A stretch of DNA of 64,000 nucleotides, from NCBI GenBank assembly GCA_035310985.1, contig DATGDH010000027.1, positions 43,192 to 107,191 of the forward strand. The letters run 5' to 3'. Every line of letters begins with the position of its first letter. Within the stretch, counting starts at the first letter, position 1. The translations under genes were made by a program, and so were the position numbers. This DNA comes from DAHVFK01 sp035310985 (GTDB taxonomy: Bacteria; Pseudomonadota; Gammaproteobacteria; Burkholderiales; SG8-39). Below, one piece after another: positions 34,961-43,675 of this stretch. Under the pieces are notes generated by a model. The model did not search any database, had not been told where the DNA came from, and saw only the letters and a list, made by a program, of their open reading frames with translations.

Positions 34961-36685
34961 ATGGATCGAGTCAAGGGGATAGAGCTCACCGGCGCCGAGA
35001 TCGTCGTGCGCTGCTTGCAGGAGGAGGGCGTGGAATACGTCTTCGGCTATCCGGGTGGCGCGGTACTGTTCATCTACGACGAGCTGTTCAAGCAGGACAA
35101 GGTGAAGCACGTGCTGGTGCGCCACGAGCAGGGCGCTGCGCACGCCGCTGACGGCTACTCGCGCGCCTCGCAGAAGGTGGGCGTGTGCCTGGTCACCTCC
35201 GGCCCGGGCGTCACCAACGCGGTGACCGGAATCGCCACGGCCTACATGGACTCGATCCCGATGGTGATCATCTCGGGCCAGGTGCCGACGCACGCGATCG
35301 GCCTGGACGCGTTCCAGGAGGTCGACGCAGTCGGCGTGACGCGTCCCTGCGTCAAGCACAACATTCTGGTGAAGGACGTCAAGGACCTCGCCGTCGCGAT
35401 CAAGCGCGCGTTCTACCTCGCGCGCACCGGCCGCCCGGGGCCGGTGCTGGTCGACATCCCCAAGGACGTGACCATGCACAGCTGCGAGTTCGACTACCCG
35501 GAAAGCGTGGCCATGCGCTCGTACAACCCGGTGAAGAAGGGCCATGCCGGGCAGATCAGGAAGGCAATGCAGCTGCTGCTCGAGGCGAAGCGCCCCATGA
35601 TCTACACAGGCGGCGGCGTGATCCTGTCGGACGCCGCGCCGCAGCTCGCCGAGCTGGTGCACGAGCTCGGCTTCCCCTGCACCAACACCCTCATGGGGCT
35701 GGGCGGCTTCCCGGCGACCGACCGCCAGTTCCTCGGCATGCTCGGCATGCACGGCACCTACGAGGCGAACATGGCGATGCAGAATTGCGACGTTCTGCTC
35801 GCCGTGGGCGCACGCTTCGATGACCGGGTGATCGGCAACCCGGCGCACTTCGCGCAGAACCCGCGCAAGATCATCCACATCGACATCGACCCCTCGTCGA
35901 TCTCCAAGCGCGTCAAGGTGGACGTGCCGATCGTCGGCCACGTGCCTGAGGTGCTCGCCGACCTGCTCAAGATCCTGCGTGCCTCCGCGCAGCGCCCCGA
36001 CCCGGCAGCCATTGGCGCCTGGTGGGGACAGATCGAGCAGTGGCGCGCGAAGAACTGCCTGCGCTACGACCGCAGCTCGAAGATCATCAAGCCGCAGTTC
36101 GTGATCGAGAAGCTGTACGAGGTAACCGGGGGCGACGCAATCATCACCTCCGACGTCGGCCAGCACCAGATGTGGGCGGCGCAGTTCTACAAGTTCGACA
36201 AGCCGCGCCGCTGGATCAACTCCGGCGGCCTCGGCACCATGGGCTTCGGGCTGCCGGCGGCGATGGGCGCGCGACTCGCCAACCCCGACGCGACGGTCGC
36301 CTGCGTGACCGGAGAATCGAGCATCCAGATGTGCCTGCAGGAGCTCTCGACCTGCAAGCAGTACCGCCTGCCGATCAAGATCGTCAACTTGAACAACAAG
36401 TACATGGGCATGGTGCGCCAGTGGCAGCAGTTCTTCCACGGCAACCGCTACTCCGAGTCCTACATGGACGCGCTTCCCGATTTCGTCAAGCTCGCCGAGG
36501 GCTACGGCCACCGCGGCGTGCTGATCGACAAGCCGGCCGACGTCGAGCCTGCGCTGCGCGAGGCGTTCAAGCGCAAGGACGAGCTCGTGTTCATGGATTT
36601 CATCACCGACCAGACGGAGAACGTCTATCCGATGGTGCCGGGCGGCAAGGGCATCTCGGAAATGATCCTGGCGGAAGATCTGTGA
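34961..36685 (+). CDS. ilvI: Acetolactate synthase large subunit
   Basis: ThDP-dependent acetohydroxyacid synthase, 574 residues, first common step of valine, leucine and isoleucine synthesis. The catalytic Glu lies in RHEQGAAHAADGY; FAD and ThDP domains follow in the usual order. The ThDP/Mg motif reads TGESS...NLNNKYMGM, where many enzymes have GDGSF and related betaproteobacterial ones GEGS; see findings. ATG 34961 is chosen by homology; frame upstream is open but non-coding in appearance. It overlaps ilvH by four bases. Confidence 0.95.
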   Translation: MDRVKGIELTGAEIVVRCLQEEGVEYVFGYPGGAVLFIYDELFKQDKVKHVLVRHEQGAAHAADGYSRASQKVGVCLVTSGPGVTNAVTGIATAYMDSIPMVIISGQVPTHAIGLDAFQEVDAVGVTRPCVKHNILVKDVKDLAVAIKRAFYLARTGRPGPVLVDIPKDVTMHSCEFDYPESVAMRSYNPVKKGHAGQIRKAMQLLLEAKRPMIYTGGGVILSDAAPQLAELVHELGFPCTNTLMGLGGFPATDRQFLGMLGMHGTYEANMAMQNCDVLLAVGARFDDRVIGNPAHFAQNPRKIIHIDIDPSSISKRVKVDVPIVGHVPEVLADLLKILRASAQRPDPAAIGAWWGQIEQWRAKNCLRYDRSSKIIKPQFVIEKLYEVTGGDAIITSDVGQHQMWAAQFYKFDKPRRWINSGGLGTMGFGLPAAMGARLANPDATVACVTGESSIQMCLQELSTCKQYRLPIKIVNLNNKYMGMVRQWQQFFHGNRYSESYMDALPDFVKLAEGYGHRGVLIDKPADVEPALREAFKRKDELVFMDFITDQTENVYPMVPGGKGISEMILAEDL

Positions 36686-37179
36686 GCCAGCGGCACATCA
36701 TCTCGATCCTCGTCGAGAACGAGGCGGGGGCGCTGTCGCGCATCGCGGGGCTGTTCTCGGCGCGCGCCTACAACATCGAGTCGCTCACCGTGGCGCCGAC
36801 CGAGGATCCGTCAATGTCGCGCATGACCATCGTCACCAGCGGCTCGGAGGACGTGGTCGAGCAGATCACCAAGCAGCTGAACAAGCTGGTCGAGATCGTC
36901 AAGGTGGTCGACCTGTCGGAGGCCGAGCACATCGAGCGCGAGCTGATGCTGATCAAGGTGCGCGCCGGCCAGAAGGAGCGCGAGGACATGAAGCGCATGG
37001 CCGACATCTTCCGCGGCCGCGTGATCGACGTGTCCGACAACACTTACACGATCGAGCTCACCGGCGACGGCGCGAAGCTCGACGCGTTCATCCATGCGCT
37101 CGATCCGGGGGCGATCCTCGAGACGGTGCGCACCGGCGCCTCGGGCATCGGGCGGGGCAACCGCATCCTGCGGGTCTGA
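36682..37179 (+). CDS. ilvH: Acetolactate synthase small (regulatory) subunit
   Basis: Regulatory subunit of 165 residues with an N-terminal ACT domain (ISILVENEAGALSRIAGLF, then GYN-type ARAYNIESL) and the C-terminal domain that gives valine feedback control. GTG start at 36682 overlaps the ilvI stop codon, so subunit synthesis is likely coupled. Confidence 0.95.
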   Translation: MSQRHIISILVENEAGALSRIAGLFSARAYNIESLTVAPTEDPSMSRMTIVTSGSEDVVEQITKQLNKLVEIVKVVDLSEAEHIERELMLIKVRAGQKEREDMKRMADIFRGRVIDVSDNTYTIELTGDGAKLDAFIHALDPGAILETVRTGASGIGRGNRILRV

Positions 37180-37191
37180 GGGAAATATCGG

Positions 37192-37228
37192 GGTCGGAGT
37201 CGCTTTACTTCCTGAAGCGACCCTGACC
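37192..37228 (+). repeat. Imperfect inverted repeat, REP-like, between ilvH and ilvC
   Basis: Arms 37192-37205 and 37215-37228 pair over 14 positions (12 Watson-Crick, one G-T, one mismatch) around a nine-base loop. The arm sequence GGTCGGAGTCGCTT resembles the GGGGTCAGAGTC-type ends of REP elements seen in many proteobacteria. No T tract follows. A role as mRNA stem between ilvH and ilvC is also possible. Confidence 0.5.
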
Positions 37229-37253
37229 TTACATCTGCAAAGAGGGGAACTGC

Positions 37254-38270
37254 ATGAAGGTCTATTACGACAAGGACGCCGACCTGTCGCTCGTCAAGGG
37301 CAAGAAGGTCACCATTCTCGGCTACGGCTCGCAGGGCCACGCGCACGCGCTCAACCTGAACGACTCCGGGGTCAAGGTCACCGTGGGGCTGCGCAAGGGT
37401 GGGGCCTCCTGGGACAAGGCGAAGAAGGCCGGGCTCAAGGTGGCCGAGATCGCCGACGCGGTGAAAGGGGCCGACATCGTCATGATGCTGATGCCCGACG
37501 AGCACATCGCGGCGGTGTACAAGGCCGAGGTCGAGCCGAACGTGAAGAAGGGCGCTGCGCTCGCCTTCGCGCACGGCTTCAACATCCACTACGGCCAGGT
37601 GCAGCCGCGCGCGGACCTCGACGTTTGGATGGTGGCGCCCAAGGCGCCGGGCCACACGGTGCGCTCGACCTACGCCGGGGGCGGCGGCGTGCCGATGCTG
37701 ATCGCCGTGCACCGCGACGCCTCGAGGAAAGCGCGCGACATGGCGCTGTCCTACGCCGCGGCGATCGGCGGCGGCAAGGCCGGCGTGATTGAGACCTCGT
37801 TCAAGGAGGAGACCGAGACCGACCTGTTCGGCGAGCAAACCGTGCTGTGCGGCGGCTGCGTCGAGCTGGTCAAGAACGGCTTCGAGGTGCTGGTCGAGGC
37901 CGGCTACGCGCCCGAGATGGCGTACTTCGAGTGCCTGCACGAGCTCAAGCTCATCGTCGACCTGATGTACGAGGGCGGCATCGGCACGATGAACTACTCG
38001 ATCTCCAACAACGCCGAGTACGGCGAGTACGCCACCGGGCCGAAGATCATCGACGCGCGCGTCAAGGAAGCGATGCGCGCGGCACTGGCGCGCATCCAGT
38101 CGGGCGAGTACGCGAAGGATTTCGTGCTCGAGAACCGCGCCGGCGCGCCGACTCTGCTCAGCCGGCGCCGGATGACCGCCGAGCACCCGATCGAGACCGT
38201 GGGATCCAGGCTGCGCGACATGATGCCGTGGATCCGCAAGAACCGCCTGGTCGACCAGTCGAAGAACTAG
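37254..38270 (+). CDS. ilvC: Ketol-acid reductoisomerase
   Basis: NADPH- and Mg-dependent enzyme of 338 residues (short class I form), second step of branched-chain amino acid synthesis. The Rossmann motif GYGSQGHAHALNL and the metal-ligand region (SFKEETETDLFGEQ, later CLHELK) are intact. A GAGGGG site lies six bases before the ATG. It follows ilvIH after a 74-base gap with a hairpin. Confidence 0.97.
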   Translation: MKVYYDKDADLSLVKGKKVTILGYGSQGHAHALNLNDSGVKVTVGLRKGGASWDKAKKAGLKVAEIADAVKGADIVMMLMPDEHIAAVYKAEVEPNVKKGAALAFAHGFNIHYGQVQPRADLDVWMVAPKAPGHTVRSTYAGGGGVPMLIAVHRDASRKARDMALSYAAAIGGGKAGVIETSFKEETETDLFGEQTVLCGGCVELVKNGFEVLVEAGYAPEMAYFECLHELKLIVDLMYEGGIGTMNYSISNNAEYGEYATGPKIIDARVKEAMRAALARIQSGEYAKDFVLENRAGAPTLLSRRRMTAEHPIETVGSRLRDMMPWIRKNRLVDQSKN

Positions 38271-38280
38271 CCGACTGGCG

Positions 38281-38937
38281 ATGGCGGCGAGTTACCCGCA
38301 TCCGCTGATCGCGCGCGAGGGCTGGCCGTTCCTCGGCGCGGCGGTGCTCGCCGCGGCGCTCGTGTGGTGGCTCGCCGGCGGCTGGTGGTCGGCTCCGCTG
38401 TGGCTCGCGGCGCTGTTCGTGCTGCAGTTCTTCCGCGATCCTCCGCGCGAGGCGCCGGAGGATCCGCAGGCGGTGGTTTCGCCCGCCGACGGACGCGTGG
38501 TCGCCGTGCACAAGGCGCGCGACCCCTGGCTCGAGCGCGACGCGCTCAAGGTGTCGGTGTTCATGAACGTGTTCAACGCGCACTCGAACCGCTCGCCGGT
38601 CGACGGCACGGTGAAGAAGCGCTGGTATCACGCCGGCAGCTTCGTGAATGCGGCGCTCGACAAGGCCTCGAGCGAGAACGAGAGGAACGCCCTGTGGCTG
38701 CGCACGCGCGACGGCCAGGACGTCACCTGCGTGCAGGTCGCGGGACTGATCGCGCGCCGCATTCTGTGCTACGTTGACGCAGGCAGCGAGCTCGGGAAGG
38801 GGCAGCGTTACGGCTTCATCCGCTTCGGCTCGCGGCTCGACGTCTACCTGCCGCTCGACGCCGAGGTGAGCGCGGCGCTGGGCGAGAAGGTGTACGCGGG
38901 GGAGAGCGTGTTGGCGAGGCTGGCGCGACATGGATGA
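38281..38937 (+). CDS. psd: Phosphatidylserine decarboxylase proenzyme (short type)
   Basis: Makes phosphatidylethanolamine from phosphatidylserine at the inner membrane. The 218-residue form has two N-terminal hydrophobic segments, SPADGRVV, the FMNVFNAHSNRSPVDG block and the self-cleavage Gly-Ser in IRFGSRLDVYLP, where Ser becomes the pyruvoyl group. It starts ten bases after ilvC and overlaps pssA by eight bases; psd-pssA linkage supports the call. Confidence 0.95.
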   Translation: MAASYPHPLIAREGWPFLGAAVLAAALVWWLAGGWWSAPLWLAALFVLQFFRDPPREAPEDPQAVVSPADGRVVAVHKARDPWLERDALKVSVFMNVFNAHSNRSPVDGTVKKRWYHAGSFVNAALDKASSENERNALWLRTRDGQDVTCVQVAGLIARRILCYVDAGSELGKGQRYGFIRFGSRLDVYLPLDAEVSAALGEKVYAGESVLARLARHG

Positions 38938-39694
38938 GCATATCGAGCACGAACCCGGCATCCGCCCGCCGGTCGGCGCGCTGCGCCGCCGCGGCATCTA
39001 CCTGCTGCCCAACCTGTTCACTACCGCGGCGCTGTTCGGCGGCTTCTACGCGATCGTGCAGGCTATGAACCAGCATTACGAGATCGCCGCGGTGGCGATC
39101 TACATCGCGATGGTGCTGGACGGCCTGGACGGGCGGATCGCGCGCCTGACGCGCACGCAGAGTGAGTTCGGCGCGCAGTACGACAGCCTGTCCGACATGG
39201 TGTCGTTCGGCGCCGCCCCGGCGCTCGTGATCTACGAGTGGGCGCTGAAGGGCCTGGGCAAGCTCGGCTGGGTGGCGGCGTTCGTGTACTGCGCGGGCGC
39301 CGCGCTGCGCCTGGCGCGCTTCAACACCAACATCGAGGTCATCGACAAGCGCTGGTTCCAGGGTCTGCCCAGCCCCGCAGCGGCAGCGCTCGTCGCCGGG
39401 CTGATCTGGGTGATGAGCGACCTCGGCCTCGGCGGCGAGACCTGGCTCATGTGGCTCGCCTGGGTGGTGACCATGTTCGCCGGCATCACCATGGTGACCA
39501 ACGTGCCGTTCTATAGCTTCAAGGACATCAACCTGAAGAAGAGCGTGCCGTTCTGGGCGGCGCTCGCCATCGTCGCCGCCATGACCGTGATCGCCACCAA
39601 GCCCGCGCTGATGCTGTTCCTCCTGGTGGTGGCCTACGCGGTCTCCGGCTATGTGCAGTGGGCGCTCGGCAAGCGCCCGCGCAGGATCGTGTGA
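38930..39694 (+). CDS. pssA: CDP-diacylglycerol-serine O-phosphatidyltransferase
   Basis: Inner-membrane enzyme of 254 residues that makes phosphatidylserine, the substrate of Psd. The CDP-alcohol phosphotransferase motif is complete (DGRIAR, eight residues, G, three, D, three, D: ends at SLSD) and several helices follow. Its gene overlaps psd and the following NnrS gene. Confidence 0.95.
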   Translation: MDEHIEHEPGIRPPVGALRRRGIYLLPNLFTTAALFGGFYAIVQAMNQHYEIAAVAIYIAMVLDGLDGRIARLTRTQSEFGAQYDSLSDMVSFGAAPALVIYEWALKGLGKLGWVAAFVYCAGAALRLARFNTNIEVIDKRWFQGLPSPAAAALVAGLIWVMSDLGLGGETWLMWLAWVVTMFAGITMVTNVPFYSFKDINLKKSVPFWAALAIVAAMTVIATKPALMLFLLVVAYAVSGYVQWALGKRPRRIV

Positions 39695-40842
39695 GCGTGC
39701 GCACGGCACTGTTCAACCTCGGCTTCCGTCCCTTCTACCTGCTCGCCGCGCTGTTCGCCGCGCTCGCGGTGCCGGCCTGGGTAGCCGATCTCTCCGGGCA
39801 CGGCTGGCCCGTGCGCTACCTCGAGGGCTTGATCTGGCACCAGCACGAGATGGTGTTCGGCTTTGTGCTCGCGGTGATCGCGGGCTTCCTGCTCACCGCC
39901 GGCCGGGTGTGGACCGGGCGCGCGACGCCCTCCGGTGCGCCGCTTGCGCTGCTCGCGGCGCACTGGCTCGCGGCGCGCGTGCTTATGGTGACCGGGCCGG
40001 GCTGGCTCGGTGCGCTCGTCGACGGCGCGTTCCCGTTCGTGCTCGCCGCAGTGCTCGGGCGCGCGATCTTCGGCGCGCGCAACGCGCGCAACTACTTCGT
40101 GCCGGCGCTCATCGCCGCGCTCGGCCTGGTGAACGCGGGCTTTCACCTCTCCGCGCTCGGGCTGATCGAGGCGCCGCCCTCTTTCTGGACACAGGGCGGG
40201 CTGTACCTCGAGGTGCTGCTGCTCATGGTGATGGCGGGCCGCGTAGTGCCCTCGTTCACGGCGAACGCGCTGCCGCAGGCGAAGATGCGCCGCTCGGCGG
40301 CGCTCGACTACGCGGCGCTCGCGCTCTCGGCGATCGCGTTCGCCTGCGCGCTCGGCGAGGTCGACGGCTGGCTTGGCGCGCTTCCCGCGTTCGCCGCCGC
40401 CGCGCTGCATGCGACGCGCCAGGCGGGCTGGGCGCCGTTCGCCACGCGCGGCCGCCCGATCCTGTGGATCCTGCACTTGTCGCACGCCTGGATCCCGATC
40501 GGCTTCGTGCTGCTGGGGCTCGCCGCGTTCGGGCTGGTGATCGGGGCCGCGCCGCTGCACGCCTTCGCGGTGGGCGCGCTCGCCGGCACCATCATCGGCA
40601 TGATCACGCGCACCGCGCTCGGCCACACCGCGCGGCCGCTCGCCGCGGGGCGCTCCGAGCTCGCCTGCTACGTGCTCGTGCAGTGCGCCGCCGTGGCGCG
40701 CGTCGCCGCCGCGCTCGTGCTGACGGCCTACATGCCGCTGGTCTACCTGTCGGCGACGCTGTGGAGCGCGGCGTTCCTCACCTACTTCTTCGCCTACGCG
40801 CCTCGCCTCGCCAGCCCGCGCCTGGACGGCCGCCCCGGCTGA
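39691..40842 (+). CDS. NnrS family membrane protein
   Basis: Polytopic membrane protein of 383 residues with about 12 helices; N-terminal FRPFYLLAALFA, IWHQHEMVFGF and later TRTALGHTARPL are NnrS hallmarks with conserved His residues that may bind heme and copper. NnrS proteins are linked to nitric-oxide tolerance. GTG start at 39691 overlaps the pssA stop; a second GTG at 39697 is possible. It may be co-transcribed with psd-pssA. Confidence 0.88.
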   Translation: MSVRTALFNLGFRPFYLLAALFAALAVPAWVADLSGHGWPVRYLEGLIWHQHEMVFGFVLAVIAGFLLTAGRVWTGRATPSGAPLALLAAHWLAARVLMVTGPGWLGALVDGAFPFVLAAVLGRAIFGARNARNYFVPALIAALGLVNAGFHLSALGLIEAPPSFWTQGGLYLEVLLLMVMAGRVVPSFTANALPQAKMRRSAALDYAALALSAIAFACALGEVDGWLGALPAFAAAALHATRQAGWAPFATRGRPILWILHLSHAWIPIGFVLLGLAAFGLVIGAAPLHAFAVGALAGTIIGMITRTALGHTARPLAAGRSELACYVLVQCAAVARVAAALVLTAYMPLVYLSATLWSAAFLTYFFAYAPRLASPRLDGRPG

Positions 40843-40846
40843 GCGC

Positions 40847-40875
40847 TTGCGCGCGCCCGGGGTGCGCGCTATATT
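40847..40875 (+). promoter_or_regulatory. Candidate promoter for leuA and its leader peptide
   Basis: TTGCGC (40847-40852) and TATATT (40870-40875; 5/6 match) are 17 bases apart. The expected transcription start is within a few bases of the leader-peptide ATG at 40883, so that peptide may be read from a nearly leaderless message. Confidence 0.55.
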
Positions 40876-40882
40876 CGGTCGC

Positions 40883-40972
40883 ATGGCTTCGACCTTCCGG
40901 CTCGAGCTTCCTCTATCCGGCCTGGCGCTTCTGCTGGCCGGTCTGCTGCTGCGCCTCGCGCGCACAAACTAA
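40883..40972 (+). CDS. leuL: Leucine-rich leader peptide upstream of leuA
   Basis: A 29-residue open frame (ATG 40883, TAA 40970-40972) with 11 leucines, including LLL at residues 16-18 and 21-23. It lies directly after a good promoter and 79 bases before leuA, the gene for the first leucine-specific enzyme. This is what a leucine attenuator leader looks like. It lacks a ribosome site, consistent with leaderless translation. A clear terminator/antiterminator pair is not obvious (short stems near CCGCC/GGCGG at about 41000 and GTGC/GCAC near 41030), so the mechanism is open. Confidence 0.6.
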   Translation: MASTFRLELPLSGLALLLAGLLLRLARTN

Positions 40973-41051
40973 AACCCCCAATTCGGCAGTACCCCTTTCC
41001 CGCCTCTCGCGGCGGACGGGCATTCGTGCATCTGCACCCTAGGAGCGGACC

Positions 41052-42602
41052 ATGAGCAACAAGCAAAAACTCATCATCTTCGACACCACCATGCGCGACG
41101 GCGAGCAGAGCCCCGGCGCCTCGATGACCAAGGACGAGAAGCTGCGCATTGCCAAGGCGCTGGAGCGCATGCGGGTCGATGTGATCGAGGCGGGCTTCCC
41201 GGCCTCCTCGAACGGCGACTTCGAGGCGGTGCAGGCGATCGCGCGCGTGGTCAAGGACTCGACGGTGGCGGGGCTGTGCCGCGCGAACGACCGCGACATC
41301 CAGCGCGGCATCGACGCGCTCAAGGACGCCAAGCGCTGGCGCATCCACACCTTCATCGCCACCAGCCCGATCCACATGGAGAAGAAGCTGCGCATGAGTC
41401 CCGAGCAGGTGCTCGAGCAGGCGCGCCTGTCGGTGCGCTACGCGAAGAACGCCTGTCCGGACGTCGAGTTCTCGCCTGAGGACGGCAGCCGCTCGGAGCC
41501 GGATTTCCTGTGCCGCGTGCTCGAGGCGGTGATCAAGGAGGGCGCCACCACGATAAACGTCCCGGACACGGTCGGCTACGCGGTGCCGCAGCAGTTCGGC
41601 GAGTTCATCAAGCGGCTGCGCGAGAGAGTTCCGAACTCGGACAAGGCGGTGTGGAGCGTGCACTGCCACAACGACCTCGGAATGGCGGTCGCAAACTCGC
41701 TCGCCGCGGTGATGATCGGTGGCGCGCGCCAGATCGAGTGCACCATAAATGGTCTGGGCGAGCGCGCCGGCAACACCTCGCTCGAGGAAGTGGTGATGGC
41801 GGTGAGGACGCGCAGCGACTTCTTCCACCTCGAGACGGAGATCGACACCACGCAGATCGTGCCGACCTCGCGCTTGGTGAGCCAGATCACCGGCTTCGTG
41901 GTGCAGCCGAACAAGGCGGTGGTGGGGGCGAACGCCTTCGCGCACGCCTCGGGCATCCACCAGGACGGCGTGCTCAAGGCGCGCCAGACCTACGAGATCA
42001 TGACCGCCGAGGACGTCGGCTGGGCCACCAACAAGATCGTGCTCGGCAAGCTCTCGGGCAGGAACGCCTTCAAGCAGCGCCTGAAGGAGATCGGCATCGA
42101 GCTCGACTCCGAGGACGCCTACAACAAGGCCTTCCAGCGTTTCAAGGACTTGGCGGACAAGAAGGCCGACATCTTCGACGAGGACCTGCAGGCGCTGGTG
42201 TCGCAGGAAGCCGGTATGGCGAGCGACGAGCACTGGCAGCTGGTCACCATGAGCCAGGCGAGCGGCATGGGCGAGCGTCCGCATGCCAGCGTGGTGCTCG
42301 CCGAAGGCGGCGCCGAGCGCCGGGCGGAGGCGCAGGGCGACGGGCCGGTAGATGCCACCTTCAAGGCGATCGAGTCGATCGCGAAGAGCGGAGCGGAGCT
42401 GCTCCTTTACTCGGTGAACGCGGTCACGCAGGGCACCGAGTCGCAGGGCGAGGTGACGGTGCGCCTCGCGAAGGGCGGCAGGGTGGTGAACGGCGTGGGC
42501 GCCGACACCGACGTGATCGTCGCCTCGGCCAAGGCCTACGTGAGCGCGCTCAACCGCCTGCAGAGCAAAATGCATAAGCTTAACCCGCAGCACCAGCTGT
42601 AG
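41052..42602 (+). CDS. leuA: 2-isopropylmalate synthase
   Basis: First committed enzyme of leucine synthesis, 516 residues. The catalytic TIM barrel shows DTTMRDGEQSPG at the N-terminus and the metal-binding HCHNDLGMAVAN; the C-terminal LeuA regulatory domain (about residues 385-510) mediates leucine feedback. An AGGAGCGG site precedes the ATG. A Leu-rich leader peptide lies upstream. Confidence 0.96.
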   Translation: MSNKQKLIIFDTTMRDGEQSPGASMTKDEKLRIAKALERMRVDVIEAGFPASSNGDFEAVQAIARVVKDSTVAGLCRANDRDIQRGIDALKDAKRWRIHTFIATSPIHMEKKLRMSPEQVLEQARLSVRYAKNACPDVEFSPEDGSRSEPDFLCRVLEAVIKEGATTINVPDTVGYAVPQQFGEFIKRLRERVPNSDKAVWSVHCHNDLGMAVANSLAAVMIGGARQIECTINGLGERAGNTSLEEVVMAVRTRSDFFHLETEIDTTQIVPTSRLVSQITGFVVQPNKAVVGANAFAHASGIHQDGVLKARQTYEIMTAEDVGWATNKIVLGKLSGRNAFKQRLKEIGIELDSEDAYNKAFQRFKDLADKKADIFDEDLQALVSQEAGMASDEHWQLVTMSQASGMGERPHASVVLAEGGAERRAEAQGDGPVDATFKAIESIAKSGAELLLYSVNAVTQGTESQGEVTVRLAKGGRVVNGVGADTDVIVASAKAYVSALNRLQSKMHKLNPQHQL

Positions 42603-42642
42603 CATGACGCACCCGCGTGACCGCGGGGCGAAAGGGGGGAAC

Positions 42643-42684
42643 ATGAAACGCACGCGCTCCCGGCATGGGGCGTTGACGCGTTGA
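42643..42684 (+). CDS. Short upstream ORF overlapping the epimerase start
   Basis: A 13-codon frame (ATG 42643, Arg-rich, TGA 42682-42684) behind a strong AAAGGGGGG site. Its stop overlaps the TTG start of the epimerase gene (TTGA), so it may couple translation. It could instead be the true N-terminus of the epimerase separated by a frameshift. Confidence 0.35.
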   Translation: MKRTRSRHGALTR

Positions 42685-43661
42685 CGCCGGGCGCAAACGC
42701 GGAGCCGCAGGCGCCGCTGCACGTCGTCTTCGGCGCGGGGCAGGTCGGCGCCCCGCTCGCGGCGAAGCTGATCGAGGAGGGCAAGCGCGTGCGCGTCGTG
42801 CGCCGCTCGCACGGCGAGGTGGCGCCCGGCGCCGAGCTGCTACCGGGCGACGCGCTCGACGCCGGGTTCTGCGCGCGCGCCTGCGAGGGCGCGCAGGCCG
42901 TGTACCACTGCACGAATCCGCAGTACGACACGGCCGCCTGGGCCGAGGCGGTGCCGCGCGTGCTGGACAACCTGATCGCCGCGGCGGGCGGTGCGGGCGC
43001 GCGCCTGGTGGTGCTCGAGAACCTGTACATGCTCGGGCGGCCGAACGGGCGGCCGCTGAACGAGGACACGCCGGTAAATCCGTGCAGTAGGAAAGGCGAG
43101 ATCCGCGCGCGCGCCGCCGAGCGGCTGCTCGATGCGCACAGGAGAGGCCAAGTGGTCGCGGTCGCGGGCCGCGCCTCCGACTTCTACGGCCCGCGCGGCA
43201 CGCTCACCTACTTGGGCGATTTCTTTTGGAAGCGCGCGCTCGCCGGCAAGGAGGTGTGGTCGCCGGTCGACCCGGACGCGGTGCATACCTACCACTACAT
43301 CCTCGACGTCGCCGCGGGCCTGGCGCAGCTCGGGCGTGCGCACGCCGACGCGCTCGGGCGCGCCTGGATGCTGCCTTGCCAGCCGGCCGGAACCCTGCGC
43401 GATCTGGCCACGCGCTGCGCGCAGGCGCTCGTGCGCCCGATCCACGTGAGCAAGATCCCCAAGGCGGCGCTGCGCGCGATCGGCCTGTTCGTGCCGCTCG
43501 TGCGCGAGATGAACGAGATGCTGTACCAGTGGGACGAGCCGTTCGTGGTCGACGACCGCCGCTACCGCGAGCGCTTCTCGGCCAAGCCGGTCGCTGCCGA
43601 GACCGCCGCGCGCGCCACGGTCGTGTGGGCGCAGCAGCATTACCGCGCGCCGCAACGTTAG
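42681..43661 (+). CDS. NAD(P)-dependent epimerase/dehydratase family protein
   Basis: Extended short-chain dehydrogenase-like protein of 326 residues. The nucleotide motif is FGAGQVGAPLA near residue 17, followed by VRVVRRS; RASDFYGPRG in the middle is typical of atypical extended SDRs that act on nucleotide sugars or related substrates. The classical YxxxK is not obvious, so catalysis may differ. TTG start at 42681 has no site of its own but overlaps a well-initiated short frame. Substrate unknown. Confidence 0.8.
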   Translation: MTPGANAEPQAPLHVVFGAGQVGAPLAAKLIEEGKRVRVVRRSHGEVAPGAELLPGDALDAGFCARACEGAQAVYHCTNPQYDTAAWAEAVPRVLDNLIAAAGGAGARLVVLENLYMLGRPNGRPLNEDTPVNPCSRKGEIRARAAERLLDAHRRGQVVAVAGRASDFYGPRGTLTYLGDFFWKRALAGKEVWSPVDPDAVHTYHYILDVAAGLAQLGRAHADALGRAWMLPCQPAGTLRDLATRCAQALVRPIHVSKIPKAALRAIGLFVPLVREMNEMLYQWDEPFVVDDRRYRERFSAKPVAAETAARATVVWAQQHYRAPQR

Positions 43662-43675
43662 GGAGACGTCGGACG

